DNA of 42,614 bases, taken from an uncultured Lachnospiraceae bacterium (GTDB lineage Bacteria; Bacillota_A; Clostridia; Lachnospirales; Lachnospiraceae). The translations under genes and the position numbers were made by a program. The notes under the pieces were generated by a model that had not been told where the DNA came from, did no database searches, and saw only the letters and a program-made list of their open reading frames with translations. Positions 22,234 through 30,127 of this stretch are shown one piece after another; the stretch's first letter is position 1; the number at the start of each line of letters is the position of its first letter. The stretch spans positions 1-42,614 of the forward strand of contig CADCIU010000025.1 in NCBI GenBank assembly GCA_902801585.1. Reading direction: 5' to 3'.

Positions 22234-23195
22234 TATACTGTATCTTGTGACAATTTGTACGCCCAGATCGGTAAATCTGCCCTGATCTCTATTTTGACCT
22301 CTTCAAACGGCCGATAGAGGGATAGCGTGTACGCGTGGAGACACATGGTTTCCGCTGAATTCTTCCCTGCTTTCGACATTCCGTAAAGGGGGTCGCCCGC
22401 CAAAGGATGCCCGATGTGGGCCATATGGACTCTGATCTGATGGGTCCTGCCGTGCTCGATCCGGCAAGCGAGATATGTCCTGGGCTCTCCTTTTTCGCTC
22501 TTTGTCAATCCGAGCACGCGGTAAAAGGTTCTTGCCTCTTTTCCGTCCGCCGCGCAGATCATGCGGTGGGATCCGGGGTTTTCTCTTCTGAGCGGTGCGT
22601 CGACGACGCCTTCCATGTGGTCGAACCGGCCTTCTGCCAGCGCCAGATAGGTCTTGACGAGCCGCCCGTCCTCCCGCTGTCTCTGGATCATCGCTGCCGT
22701 CTCTGTATTTAAGGCAAACGTAACGATTCCGGAGGTCTCCCTGTCCAGCCTTCCGGTCACGCGCATGTCCATAGCCGTCCCGATCCCTCCCAGATGGGCC
22801 GCAGCCTGATTGGCCAGCGTGTCATTATAGTGGCCCGGCGACGGATGACAGACCAGCCCCGCCGGTTTATTGACGATCAGCAGGTCCCGGTCCTCGTAAA
22901 GGACCTCAAGGGGAAACGCATCCAGCTCCGGCGACGGCGCTTCCCAGATCTTTCCCGGCCTGCCGCCCTCGGTCGTCCTTCTTAAGATCTGCTCAGTGAG
23001 CCCCACCGTCAGCACTTCCCCTTCACTGAGGACATGGCTCACATAAGCTTTTTCCCCATTGATGCGGATCCCGTCCTCCTGATACTTCAGCCTGCTGATC
23101 TGATGCCCGGAAAACGCCAGTTTCAGCCTCAGGAACTCCCGAATGCACATGCCGCTGTCTTCCGGCCTGACCTTATACTCCAGCCGGCGGCTCAT
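22233..23195 (-). CDS. RluA/RluD family RNA pseudouridine synthase
   Basis: Converts uridine to pseudouridine in rRNA or tRNA. The 320-residue protein has an N-terminal S4-like RNA-binding region (about 10-66, RPEDSGMCIREFLRLKL and following) and the catalytic core with VTGRLDRETSG carrying the catalytic Asp151. VNKPAGLVCHPSPGH (108-122) and GRTHQIRVHMAHIGHPLAGDPLYG near the end are further family blocks (by landmark). The ATG at 23195 overlaps the Nudix stop as ATGA, with GGGAAAGG upstream; the longer open frame upstream is inside the Nudix gene. RluD-type is likely, but the target uridine is not known. Confidence 0.93.
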   Translation of the reverse strand: MSRRLEYKVRPEDSGMCIREFLRLKLAFSGHQISRLKYQEDGIRINGEKAYVSHVLSEGEVLTVGLTEQILRRTTEGGRPGKIWEAPSPELDAFPLEVLYEDRDLLIVNKPAGLVCHPSPGHYNDTLANQAAAHLGGIGTAMDMRVTGRLDRETSGIVTFALNTETAAMIQRQREDGRLVKTYLALAEGRFDHMEGVVDAPLRRENPGSHRMICAADGKEARTFYRVLGLTKSEKGEPRTYLACRIEHGRTHQIRVHMAHIGHPLAGDPLYGMSKAGKNSAETMCLHAYTLSLYRPFEEVKIEIRADLPIWAYKLSQDTV

Positions 23196-23827
23196 TCGTC
23201 CGGGCCCTTTCCCTGCAGCACGCGCAGGCAGTGGTACAGCAGTTCGCCCGTGATGCCCCAGATCACGCCCCCGTCCGTCTCGTAGAAATAAAAGCGCCGG
23301 GGAATCTGATGCCACGGATAGTTCCTTCCCCCCGGAAGCAGCTCATAAGGGAAATCTTCCGCAGTCTTCACCACCATCGCACCGTTACTGGTCCGCGGTG
23401 CATGCTCCGCAAACCATCGAAGCGGCACTGTGAAGACACGGTCCACTTCCCGCCGCGAATACGCGCCTTCGTACTTGTCATAGTCTTTCAAAATACCGAG
23501 GAAGGAACTGATCCTCGCGCCGCCCGGTCCGGACATCGAATGCATGGGCGCGATCAGTTCGATCTGCTCTTTGGGGATGCACAGCTCCTCGGCGGTCTCC
23601 CGCAAAGCAGCGCTCTCCGCGCTCTCCCCGGGCTCCACTCCGCCGCCGGGAAAGCAGATCTCCCCGCCCTGCCGGATCTCGGGGCGGCGCACTTCGAATA
23701 AAATGCTCCACTCCCCGTCCGCTTCTACCAAAGGGATCAGGACCGCATTTTCTCTCTTTACAGCCCGGATCTCTTCCAATACACGTCCGTCCGTTTTACT
23801 GCGTATCTTCTCGATCGTCTCCGTCAT
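23192..23827 (-). CDS. Nudix hydrolase (CoA pyrophosphatase-like)
   Basis: Cleaves nucleoside-diphosphate-linked substrates. The Nudix box is GGGVEPGESAESAALRETAEEL (by landmark, residues 61-82), with the metal-binding Glu pair in REtAEEL. The preceding QGGEICFPGG matches the FPGG signature of the NudL/YeaB CoA pyrophosphatases, the best specific guess. Length from ATG 23827 is 211 residues. The frame is open further up to 23971, but that part is inside the acidic tail of the upstream gene; ATG 23827 follows AAAGAG at a usable distance, with ATG 23863 as an alternative. It overlaps the upstream gene by 32 bases and RluA by four. Confidence 0.88.
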   Translation of the reverse strand: MTETIEKIRSKTDGRVLEEIRAVKRENAVLIPLVEADGEWSILFEVRRPEIRQGGEICFPGGGVEPGESAESAALRETAEELCIPKEQIELIAPMHSMSGPGGARISSFLGILKDYDKYEGAYSRREVDRVFTVPLRWFAEHAPRTSNGAMVVKTAEDFPYELLPGGRNYPWHQIPRRFYFYETDGGVIWGITGELLYHCLRVLQGKGPDE

Positions 23828-25193
23828 CTTCGATATCTCTTTCGTCAGTGTCGTCTCTTTCATCGTTCTCTGTGCATCCGTCCCCGTCTTCCGGCTCATT
23901 GATCGAAGCACCGGCGCTCTCTCCGGCTGCCTCCGTGCTCTCCGGCTGTTCTTCACCCGTGCTCTGCACATTCTCTTCCTCTGCGCTCTCCAGCTCTTCC
24001 AGATAGGCCTCGGCTGCCTTGGCCTCTACAGCGCTCTCTCTTTTGGCGGCCCATCTTCTGACGAATTCCGGAATACGTCCTTCTTTGGAACCGATTTGTT
24101 CATAGAACGTCTTCTCTCCGCTTCTGAACAGCTGTTTGAGCACCTGCGAGATCTCTTTCTGCTGGTCTTTGGGCAGACTTCGCGCCATCTGCAGCGCCTC
24201 CGATAAGTCCCTTAGACTGATATCTCTCACATCCTTCATGGTATTGGCTCCCGAGGACTGCAGAATATTAAAAATCTGATCCACGAAGACCTTTCGGGCT
24301 TCGTCGTCCACATGATCCAGCCATCCGCTGATGACTTTCTCAAAGAAGACGCTGTCACCCGACCTCTCTGTTCTCACAAAGCGGTTTCTGAACACCTGCC
24401 AGGTCATCGCATCATGCTGCTTAATGCCGTTCACGGCGCTCATTACCACATTGGAGTGGATCCCGGAAGTCAGGATCTTGCCGATCAGGGAGTCTCTGGG
24501 AATAATGCTGACCGTCTTCTCCACGATTCTCTTATATTCCGGAGTCTCTGTGATCTCTTCGCGGAATCCGGGGCTGTCGTTTGAATACACCGCTTCGATC
24601 TGTGCTTCCACTTTCGGCCCTGAAAAGGCGGAGGCATAGATGGCAAAATTGCCTCCCTTGGAATGACCGCCCACCCTGAGCCGGCAGTTGGTATCACCAA
24701 AATACTCTTTCAAATATTCAACAGCCAGACGCTGTCCTTCTGTCCTGGACATGTAACTGAGGTTAAAGTCCTCCTTCCACCCGACCAGCGTCTCGTCTGT
24801 TCCGCGGAAAGCCACATATGTCGTTCCGTCCTCCAGTTCAAACTGGATCGCGGACATCTGTGCCTCCGTATTCTTACTGACATAATTGATATAGCCGCAC
24901 ATTTTTGTCTGCTCAAATCTTCGACTTTCCGCTACAGGCTTGAGCAGAAACGGCGACAATCTGACAAAGCTCTGTCTGTTCCTGATCTCCTCCTCGGTGT
25001 GCATCTCCCAATAGCGGCTGCATACTTCGCCGACCGGTATTTTATCCTCTCGGGCAGACATCACGATCCCGTCAAAATCCACATAGGCCAGCTGTGCCAA
25101 AATCACATTGTCCACTTCATTAAAGGGCTCTATCGAAAAAGGCAGGTCGCCTCTCCAGTTCAAATATTCTATGATCGAATTACCATGCTGCAT
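23796..25193 (-). CDS. DUF2974 (Mbeg1-like) alpha/beta-hydrolase
   Basis: A 465-residue protein with the DUF2974 domain, a lipase-like alpha/beta-hydrolase of Bacillota without proven activity. The nucleophile elbow GGHSKGGN puts Ser178 as catalytic serine; upstream come the family strand YVAFRGTDETLVGWKEDFN (about 126-144) and the N-terminal NVILAQLAYVDF. No signal peptide is seen, so it is probably cytosolic. After about residue 390 the sequence becomes low-complexity and acidic, ending in a long Asp/Glu/Arg tail. AAAGGAAA lies upstream of the ATG. It heads the operon that runs to the sigma factor. Function in that operon is unknown. Confidence 0.85.
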   Translation of the reverse strand: MQHGNSIIEYLNWRGDLPFSIEPFNEVDNVILAQLAYVDFDGIVMSAREDKIPVGEVCSRYWEMHTEEEIRNRQSFVRLSPFLLKPVAESRRFEQTKMCGYINYVSKNTEAQMSAIQFELEDGTTYVAFRGTDETLVGWKEDFNLSYMSRTEGQRLAVEYLKEYFGDTNCRLRVGGHSKGGNFAIYASAFSGPKVEAQIEAVYSNDSPGFREEITETPEYKRIVEKTVSIIPRDSLIGKILTSGIHSNVVMSAVNGIKQHDAMTWQVFRNRFVRTERSGDSVFFEKVISGWLDHVDDEARKVFVDQIFNILQSSGANTMKDVRDISLRDLSEALQMARSLPKDQQKEISQVLKQLFRSGEKTFYEQIGSKEGRIPEFVRRWAAKRESAVEAKAAEAYLEELESAEEENVQSTGEEQPESTEAAGESAGASINEPEDGDGCTENDERDDTDERDIEDDGDDREDTQ

Positions 25194-25496
25194 GGTGATT
25201 TCCTTTCCAAATATTAAGGCATCCCGGAATCAACGGTGTCTCCGGATACCTCTTATCATCAAGTCCGCCTTCTTGATGCATATTGTCCTGTCCAATATAT
25301 AGTTTCCTTGTGTTTATTATGTGATCAAATCCCTTGAAATTCAACCTGCCGGTTTCTCTCCGGTCAAACCCCTGCGTTCCCGGTCCCTGCGGCTTCGCGT
25401 GAGACAGTATTTTGATCATAAAAGGACCACTGCCAAAAAAGCAATGGTCCCTTGTCTGTTTTCCCTATTTCATAATGGATCGACATTAGATCGACA
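25194..25496. other. Intergenic region, serA to DUF2974 operon
   Basis: No gene. On the minus strand it holds the serA terminator (25420-25452), then the leader of the DUF2974 operon with two hairpins: 25259-25265/25274-25280 (CATCAAG/CTTGATG) and an imperfect stem between about 25216 and 25247. No convincing -35/-10 pair was found, although TATATT occurs near 25300. Confidence 0.5.
25420..25452 (-). terminator. Terminator of serA
   Basis: GGACCACTGC (25424-25433) pairs with GCAATGGTCC (25441-25450) with one mismatch; on the minus strand TTTT follows, and the loop is T-rich. Confidence 0.75.
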
Positions 25497-26660
25497 TTAT
25501 TTGATGATTCGTACTCTCCAGACGCCCGGTACGGCGGAGATCTTCTCGACCAGTTCCGGCGTCGCAGGGGTATCCAGATCCATCAGGGTATACTCCACAT
25601 CGCCTTTGGATTTACTGGCCATCTCCGAGATGTTCAGCTCGCTGCCGCCGATCAGGGTCGTCAGTTTATTGATCATATTGACCTTGTTCTCATGGAAGAT
25701 CGCAATTCGGCTCTCCGACCTGCAGACGCCCATGCTGCATGCGGGATAATTGACACTGTTGCGGATATTTCCGTTCTCCAGATAATCCATGAGCTCATCG
25801 ACTGCCATCTCAGCACAGTTGTCCTCCGACTCCTCGGTGGAAGCTCCCAAATGCGGCGTCGTGATGCAGCCCTTTTTACCTGCCACCGTCGTGTTGGGGA
25901 AATCCGAGACATAGCGCCGGATCCTGCCGGATCCGATCGCTTCGATCACAGCCTCCTCATCTACAAGCACATCTCTGGCCATGTTGATCAGGATCACGCC
26001 CTTCTTCATCTTTTTCACGGCTTCCCTGCTGATCATTCCCTTCGTTGAGGGGAGCGCAGGCACATGGATCGTGATGAAATCGCAGCGGTCATAGATCTCA
26101 TTGAGGTCAAAAACATGCGTGATCTTCCTGTTGAGGTGCCACGCTGCATCCACCGACACATACGGATCATAGCCGAAGACTTCCATGCCCAGTTCCACAG
26201 CCATATTTGCCACGCGCACGCCGATCGCCCCGAGGCCGATGATTCCCAGTCTCTTTCCGGCGAGTTCGGTTCCTGCGAATTTCTTCTTTTCTTTTTCTGC
26301 TGTCTTGGCAATATCCTTGTTGCTCCGATTGGCGCGCACCCAGTCGACACCCTCGACAACGTCACGGGAAGCCAGGAGCATCCCCGCCAGCACCATCTCT
26401 TTGACGCCGTTCGCGTTTGCGCCGGGCGTATTGAACACTACAATGCCTTGCTTTGCACAGCGGTCCAGCGGAATATTGTTTACGCCTGCGCCGGCTCTCG
26501 CGATTGCGAGCAGATCATCAGAGAACTCCATATCGTGCATCACAGCGCTTCGGACCAGGATGCCCTGCGCCTGCCCGATCTCTTCACACCGCTCATACAG
26601 AGGTGAAAATTTATTCAGTCCTTTCTCCGAAATATTGTTTAGACATGCATATTTAAACAT
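25497..26660 (-). CDS. serA: D-3-phosphoglycerate dehydrogenase with ACT domain
   Basis: Oxidises 3-phosphoglycerate to 3-phosphohydroxypyruvate, the first step of serine synthesis. The 387-residue form has the substrate and Rossmann domains (GLGAIGVRVANMAVELGMEVFGYDPY by landmark), the catalytic residues in NMARDVLVDEEAV and TTPHLGASTEESEDNCAEMA, and a short ACT domain at the end (VNMINKLTTLIG onward) that would bind serine for feedback inhibition. The ATG at 26660 follows AAAGGA by nine bases; the longer open frame upstream crosses the promoter. serC and serB are not adjacent. The stop codon lies in an 11-bp tandem duplication (25478-25499). Single-gene unit with its own promoter and terminator. 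Confidence 0.95.
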   Translation of the reverse strand: MFKYACLNNISEKGLNKFSPLYERCEEIGQAQGILVRSAVMHDMEFSDDLLAIARAGAGVNNIPLDRCAKQGIVVFNTPGANANGVKEMVLAGMLLASRDVVEGVDWVRANRSNKDIAKTAEKEKKKFAGTELAGKRLGIIGLGAIGVRVANMAVELGMEVFGYDPYVSVDAAWHLNRKITHVFDLNEIYDRCDFITIHVPALPSTKGMISREAVKKMKKGVILINMARDVLVDEEAVIEAIGSGRIRRYVSDFPNTTVAGKKGCITTPHLGASTEESEDNCAEMAVDELMDYLENGNIRNSVNYPACSMGVCRSESRIAIFHENKVNMINKLTTLIGGSELNISEMASKSKGDVEYTLMDLDTPATPELVEKISAVPGVWRVRIIK

Positions 26661-26694
26661 TGGATACGTCCTTTCTGTTTTATTCCAAGGAGTT

Positions 26695-26723
26695 ATTGTA
26701 CAATGATTCTTCCGCATGCACAA
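26695..26723 (-). promoter_or_regulatory. Promoter of serA
   Basis: On the minus strand TTGTGC (26723-26718), exactly 17 bases, TACAAT (26700-26695). It gives a leader of about 30 bases and excludes translation starts upstream of 26660. Confidence 0.65.
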
Positions 26724-26734
26724 TATAAAATTAT

Positions 26735-26788
26735 TCCCCCGGCCTCGGGCTAAGGGAATGTTTCCGCCGCCGGGCCCAGCCTCGGGGC
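26735..26788. repeat. Paired GC-rich palindromes, copy 3 (BIME-like, diverged)
   Basis: Blocks 26735-26754 (CCCCCGGCCTCGGGCT...) and about 26770-26788 (CCGGGCCCAGCCTCGGGG), with a spacer containing AATGTTTCC that resembles the ATCGTTTCC spacer of copy 2. Less perfect than the others. It lies between the divergent serA and BI-1 promoters. Confidence 0.5.
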
Positions 26789-26808
26789 ACCTGTTCACAA
26801 AAATTTCG

Positions 26809-26837
26809 CTATCATTTTACAGGCAATCGTATATAAT
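26809..26837 (+). promoter_or_regulatory. Candidate promoter of the BI-1 gene
   Basis: Perfect TATAAT (26832-26837) with a weak CTATCA 17 bases upstream. Transcription from here would include the whole structured leader. Confidence 0.45.
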
Positions 26838-26859
26838 AGATATGCAGTTTTATCGCTGC

Positions 26860-26986
26860 ATCGTCCGCTCAGGCGAGTCGGACGATCGATCGAGAGACCG
26901 GTGCAGGAGCGTCCCGATCTCCCAAATCTCGCTGGCGAATAACCGATTCGCCTCCCTTTCATTCTCTGATCATTCTCTGACGCTCC
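26860..26986 (+). promoter_or_regulatory. Structured leader of the BI-1 gene
   Basis: An 11-bp hairpin (26860-26870 with 26875-26886, one bulge) is followed by an 8-bp closing stem (GGAGCGTC 26906-26913 / GACGCTCC 26979-26986) that encloses a 7-bp hairpin (26934-26940/26946-26952). An 11-bp direct duplication (26960-26981) overlaps the closing stem. The ribosome binding site GAGAGG lies just after. The layout resembles a cis-regulatory RNA; no known class was recognised. Confidence 0.5.
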
Positions 26987-27002
26987 GGATTGAGAGGTAA
27001 AT

Positions 27003-27677
27003 ATGGCTGATATGAACAAAGAATATCGTCTGGAACGTATGAACAATTATGCGGGCACACAGATCACCGAGCGCACATACAACCTGACGATCGGACTGAC
27101 CCTTCTCTGGGGCGTCCTGGTCAATGTTGTGATGTCCACATTCTTTCTGTATCCGATCCTCAGCATCGACTATCGGTTGGTCCTGGTCCTGTACTTTGTA
27201 GGAACGATCGGCTGCTCCATCATTGTCCACAAATCCAACAACCCTGCCGTGAGCTTTCTTGCCTTCACCGGCATGGCGATCTCCATGGGCCTTTTGCTGA
27301 CGGTCTACGTTGCTGTTTTCACCGGACATTCCGTGGCCTATGCATTCATCGCGACAGGTCTGGTGACCGTGATCATGATCCTCTTGTCCATGCTGTATCC
27401 GAATTTCTTCGCGAACCTTGGAAGGACACTGTTCACGTCCCTCATCGGCGTCATCGTGATCGAACTGGTTCTGGGGCTTATCATGGGAATCAGCCCTACG
27501 GTCATCGACTTCGCTGTAGCGCTGATCTTCTGCGGCTACATCGGATATGACTGGTACAGAGCACAGCAGTTCCCCAAGACTCTGGACAACGCCGTCGACA
27601 GCGCCGCCGATATCTATCTGGATGTCGTGAACCTGTTCGTCAGAATTCTTTCCATTACCGGAAAGCGCCGCAGCTGA
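27003..27677 (+). CDS. Bax inhibitor-1/YccA family membrane protein
   Basis: A 224-residue polytopic membrane protein with seven hydrophobic segments and a charged C-terminus, the BI-1/YccA plan. The C-terminal block YIGYDWYRAQQFPKTLDNAVDSAADIYLDVVNLFVRIL (by landmark, about 178-215) is the family signature (DxxR...YLDxxNLF). Bacterial members act in membrane-protein quality control or as calcium leak channels; the role here is unknown. The ATG at 27003 follows GAGAGG. It is monocistronic, convergent with dapA, with an unusually structured leader that points to post-transcriptional control. Confidence 0.9.
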   Translation: MADMNKEYRLERMNNYAGTQITERTYNLTIGLTLLWGVLVNVVMSTFFLYPILSIDYRLVLVLYFVGTIGCSIIVHKSNNPAVSFLAFTGMAISMGLLLTVYVAVFTGHSVAYAFIATGLVTVIMILLSMLYPNFFANLGRTLFTSLIGVIVIELVLGLIMGISPTVIDFAVALIFCGYIGYDWYRAQQFPKTLDNAVDSAADIYLDVVNLFVRILSITGKRRS

Positions 27678-27714
27678 CGGGTCCATAATGACAATTGAAT
27701 CTTTACGGTAAAAA

Positions 27715-27757
27715 AACTGCCGCACCGGAATTTGTTTCCGATGCGGCAGTTCTTTTT
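27715..27757. terminator. Bidirectional terminator, BI-1 / dapA
   Basis: AACTGCCGCA (27715-27724) pairs with TGCGGCAGTT (27742-27751), extended inward by CGGAA/TTCCG, with CTTTTTG on the plus side and T7 on the minus side. It serves both convergent genes. Confidence 0.85.
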
Positions 27758-27761
27758 GTCT

Positions 27762-28646
27762 TCAAAGGCATCCGAACTCGATCATCGCCTTTTTGAGTAC
27801 TTCCTTATGTGCCTCTTCCATCTCTGTCAGCGGAAGCCTGGGTGCTCCCACGGCATATCCCTGCATCTGCAGCGCCGCCTTGACGGGGATCGGGTTGACC
27901 TCACTGAACAGCGCGTTCACAAGATCGAGGGACTTGTGCTGAAGCTCTCTCGCCTTGTCGTATCGGTTCATCAGACAGTACTCCACCATATTGTGTGCCT
28001 CCAGCGGCGCCACATTGGAGAGCACGGAGATAACGCCGATGCCGCCCAGTGAACAGATGGGCACGATCTGGTCGTCATTGCCCGAGTAAATGTCGATCAC
28101 ACCCTCTGCGATGGACGCAAGCTTGCCCACCTGGCTGATGCTTCCGGAAGCTTCCTTGATCGCCACGATATTTTCCACTTCTTTTGCCAGTCTGACGGCT
28201 GTCTCCGGAAGGATGTTGGATCCGGTCCTGGACGGGACGTTGTAAAGAATGCAGGGGATATCGATCGCGCCGGCAATCGTCGCAAAGTGCTTGACAAGGC
28301 CGTTCTGCGTCGCTTTGTTGTAATAGGGCGCCACCAGAAGGCAGGCGTCAGCACCCAGCTTCTGTGCTTCTTTGGACATCATGACGGCATGTGCCGTATT
28401 GTTTGAACCCGTTCCGGCAATGACCGGGATCCTTCCCGCTGTCTTCTCCACTGTAAAACGGATCGCCTCGAGGTGCTCGTCATCTTCGAGTGTAGGCGCT
28501 TCTCCTGTTGTTCCGCAGATAATGATCGCATCTGTGTGGCCGGCGATCTGGTCTTCGATCAGTTTGTCCAGCACTTCATAATTGATCTCTCCGTTATCTT
28601 TCATGGGTGTCACGAGTGCGACGCCTGCTCCTGTAAAAATAGCCAT
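27762..28646 (-). CDS. dapA: 4-hydroxy-tetrahydrodipicolinate synthase
   Basis: Condenses pyruvate with aspartate semialdehyde at the entry to lysine and diaminopimelate synthesis. The 294-residue TIM-barrel enzyme has Thr46-Thr47 (GTTGEAPT), Tyr108-Tyr109 (PYYNKATQNG), Tyr135 and Arg140 (LYNVPSRTG) and the Schiff-base Lys164 (VAIKEASGS), all in expected order. AAAAGGAG precedes the ATG. It is a single gene; dapB is not adjacent. A 7-bp dyad lies in its upstream region. Other pyruvate-aldolase family members (N-acetylneuraminate lyase and similar) are possible in principle, but the motif set fits DapA best. Confidence 0.95.
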   Translation of the reverse strand: MAIFTGAGVALVTPMKDNGEINYEVLDKLIEDQIAGHTDAIIICGTTGEAPTLEDDEHLEAIRFTVEKTAGRIPVIAGTGSNNTAHAVMMSKEAQKLGADACLLVAPYYNKATQNGLVKHFATIAGAIDIPCILYNVPSRTGSNILPETAVRLAKEVENIVAIKEASGSISQVGKLASIAEGVIDIYSGNDDQIVPICSLGGIGVISVLSNVAPLEAHNMVEYCLMNRYDKARELQHKSLDLVNALFSEVNPIPVKAALQMQGYAVGAPRLPLTEMEEAHKEVLKKAMIEFGCL

Positions 28647-28673
28647 CTCTTTCTCCTTTTATCACTTAATCAT

Positions 28674-28698
28674 ACTCAGTCAGTCATAATCACTGAGT
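28674..28698. promoter_or_regulatory. Dyad in the dapA upstream region
   Basis: ACTCAGT (28674-28680) and ACTGAGT (28692-28698) are inverted with an 11-base spacer. They lie 28-52 bases upstream of the dapA start and beside a minus-strand TTGACT, as an operator would. Confidence 0.4.
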
Positions 28699-28740
28699 CA
28701 AAACATTGTTTGTCCTTTATGGATATTCGATGCCGCCGCA

Positions 28741-29943
28741 TCAGATCCAGTTGCCGAGTACTCCGATATAGAATACATAATAGAGGCCGGAAATAAAGTG
28801 CAGCGCCAGCACGAATGTGGCGAGGATAAAGCCGAACCCGCGCTTGTTGCCGGTCATCTGATCTCTGAAATAGAGCTTTAAGTAGTTCTTCACCGCTGTG
28901 TAGAAGCCCAAAAAGACTGCCAGCATATAGCCCCATGAGAAGTTGCCGTGATACAGGCGCTCTCCTTTTTCCACAAGGAAAAGTCTCCAGATCAGTCCCC
29001 ACAGGACCATGAACCAGCCCAGGGCATCTCCCCAGTTCAGGCTCTTTCTGATCGCCGCAAGGACCAGCATGACCACCGGAAAAGCAAGCAGCAAAATGGT
29101 GGAGATCAGGATCGAAGGCGTTCTTGCTCCCGCCACCACGAACGGCATGATCGCGATGCCCTCGGATTCTCCGCCGCTGGTGTAAAACGCAATGACGAGC
29201 TGCATGATCATAACGATCAGTGAAGGCAGGCATACAAGGAACAGCTGAAGAGCCGTCTTGAAGTTTTTCCCCTTGTACATGATCAGCCACAGGACCATCA
29301 GCGTGAAGATGGCGGGATAGAAGACCTGCACAAAGCAGGGCTTTGCAAGGCAGGTCAGTATCAGAAGGATCGCCGCCGCGATCGCCTTGCCGAGCGGAAT
29401 GTTTTTCTCAAAATCCGACTTCCGGCTCTCCATGACCATATCCGAGAAGAGCACAAAGGCAAAAAGCGCAAATGGCTTGACGGCAATGGACGTGGGATTG
29501 TGCCAGATATTCGGTGATCCCTGTCCCAGATACGGATACTTGTTAAAGAACGGAACATAGATCGCGGAAACGACGTTCAGTACAAAATCCAGCGCCGCGA
29601 TCTCGGAGGACTTCAGTCCCGGCACTTCCTTGCGGATGGCAAAATAGGCAATGACGTAAGTCATCACGATGCACAGGCCGGATACGACACCCGCTGCGAC
29701 CTCGATCTTGCATTGCAGGATCTTGTGCACGATCTTGGTCATGATATGCCAGAGCGGTTCCGGGTGCTCCTTGAAGAGCGTGATCGGATCTCTCAGCGTC
29801 AGTTCCAGTGCAATATCTTCATGGGGGTTATAATCCAGACCGACCAGCGCCGTCAGGAAACCGAAGGTGAACAGGATCATGATGCTCGCCGCGATCACTG
29901 CCCAGCCTATGTCACCCCTTTTCTTCTTTTCAATGCTTTCCAT
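28741..29943 (-). CDS. Polytopic membrane protein, GT-C-like, unknown function
   Basis: I do not recognise a named family. It has 400 residues and about ten hydrophobic segments. The first external loop after the opening membrane segment carries acidic and aromatic residues (NPHEDIALELTLRDP), the place where GT-C glycosyltransferases bind metal and lipid-phosphate sugar; later loops contain NKYPYLGQGSPNIWHNPTS and GNFSWGY. This layout suggests an envelope polysaccharide or lipid-sugar role, inferred only. AGGAG precedes the ATG. It is divergent from a second membrane protein with a GT-C-like first loop, and both may serve the same pathway. dapA lies downstream with 94 bases between and no clear terminator, so read-through is possible. 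Confidence 0.75.
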   Translation of the reverse strand: MESIEKKKRGDIGWAVIAASIMILFTFGFLTALVGLDYNPHEDIALELTLRDPITLFKEHPEPLWHIMTKIVHKILQCKIEVAAGVVSGLCIVMTYVIAYFAIRKEVPGLKSSEIAALDFVLNVVSAIYVPFFNKYPYLGQGSPNIWHNPTSIAVKPFALFAFVLFSDMVMESRKSDFEKNIPLGKAIAAAILLILTCLAKPCFVQVFYPAIFTLMVLWLIMYKGKNFKTALQLFLVCLPSLIVMIMQLVIAFYTSGGESEGIAIMPFVVAGARTPSILISTILLLAFPVVMLVLAAIRKSLNWGDALGWFMVLWGLIWRLFLVEKGERLYHGNFSWGYMLAVFLGFYTAVKNYLKLYFRDQMTGNKRGFGFILATFVLALHFISGLYYVFYIGVLGNWI

Positions 29944-30009
29944 TGTTGTCTTCTCCTATCTGATTTGTTAATCTCTCGTTTTTATTTCATCTTCCTGATT
30001 CATGATAAC

Positions 30010-30015
30010 ATTATA
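30010..30015 (-). promoter_or_regulatory. Candidate -10 for the 400-residue membrane protein gene
   Basis: TATAAT on the minus strand about 67 bases upstream of the ATG at 29943. No good -35 was found at 17 bases. Confidence 0.4.
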
Positions 30016-30062
30016 CCCGTTTTTCTCAAATCCTCCAGTTATTCCTCGGATTATTTGGAAGT

Positions 30063-30090
30063 TTGCCCACAGCAAAAGGTGATGTATAAT
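30063..30090 (+). promoter_or_regulatory. Candidate promoter of the 545-residue membrane protein gene
   Basis: TTGCCC (30063-30068), 16 bases, perfect TATAAT (30085-30090). The leader to the ATG at 30128 is about 30 bases. Confidence 0.5.
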
Positions 30091-30127
30091 GAAAACAGTA
30101 TTTTATATCTGATTCGGAGGTTTTTCA

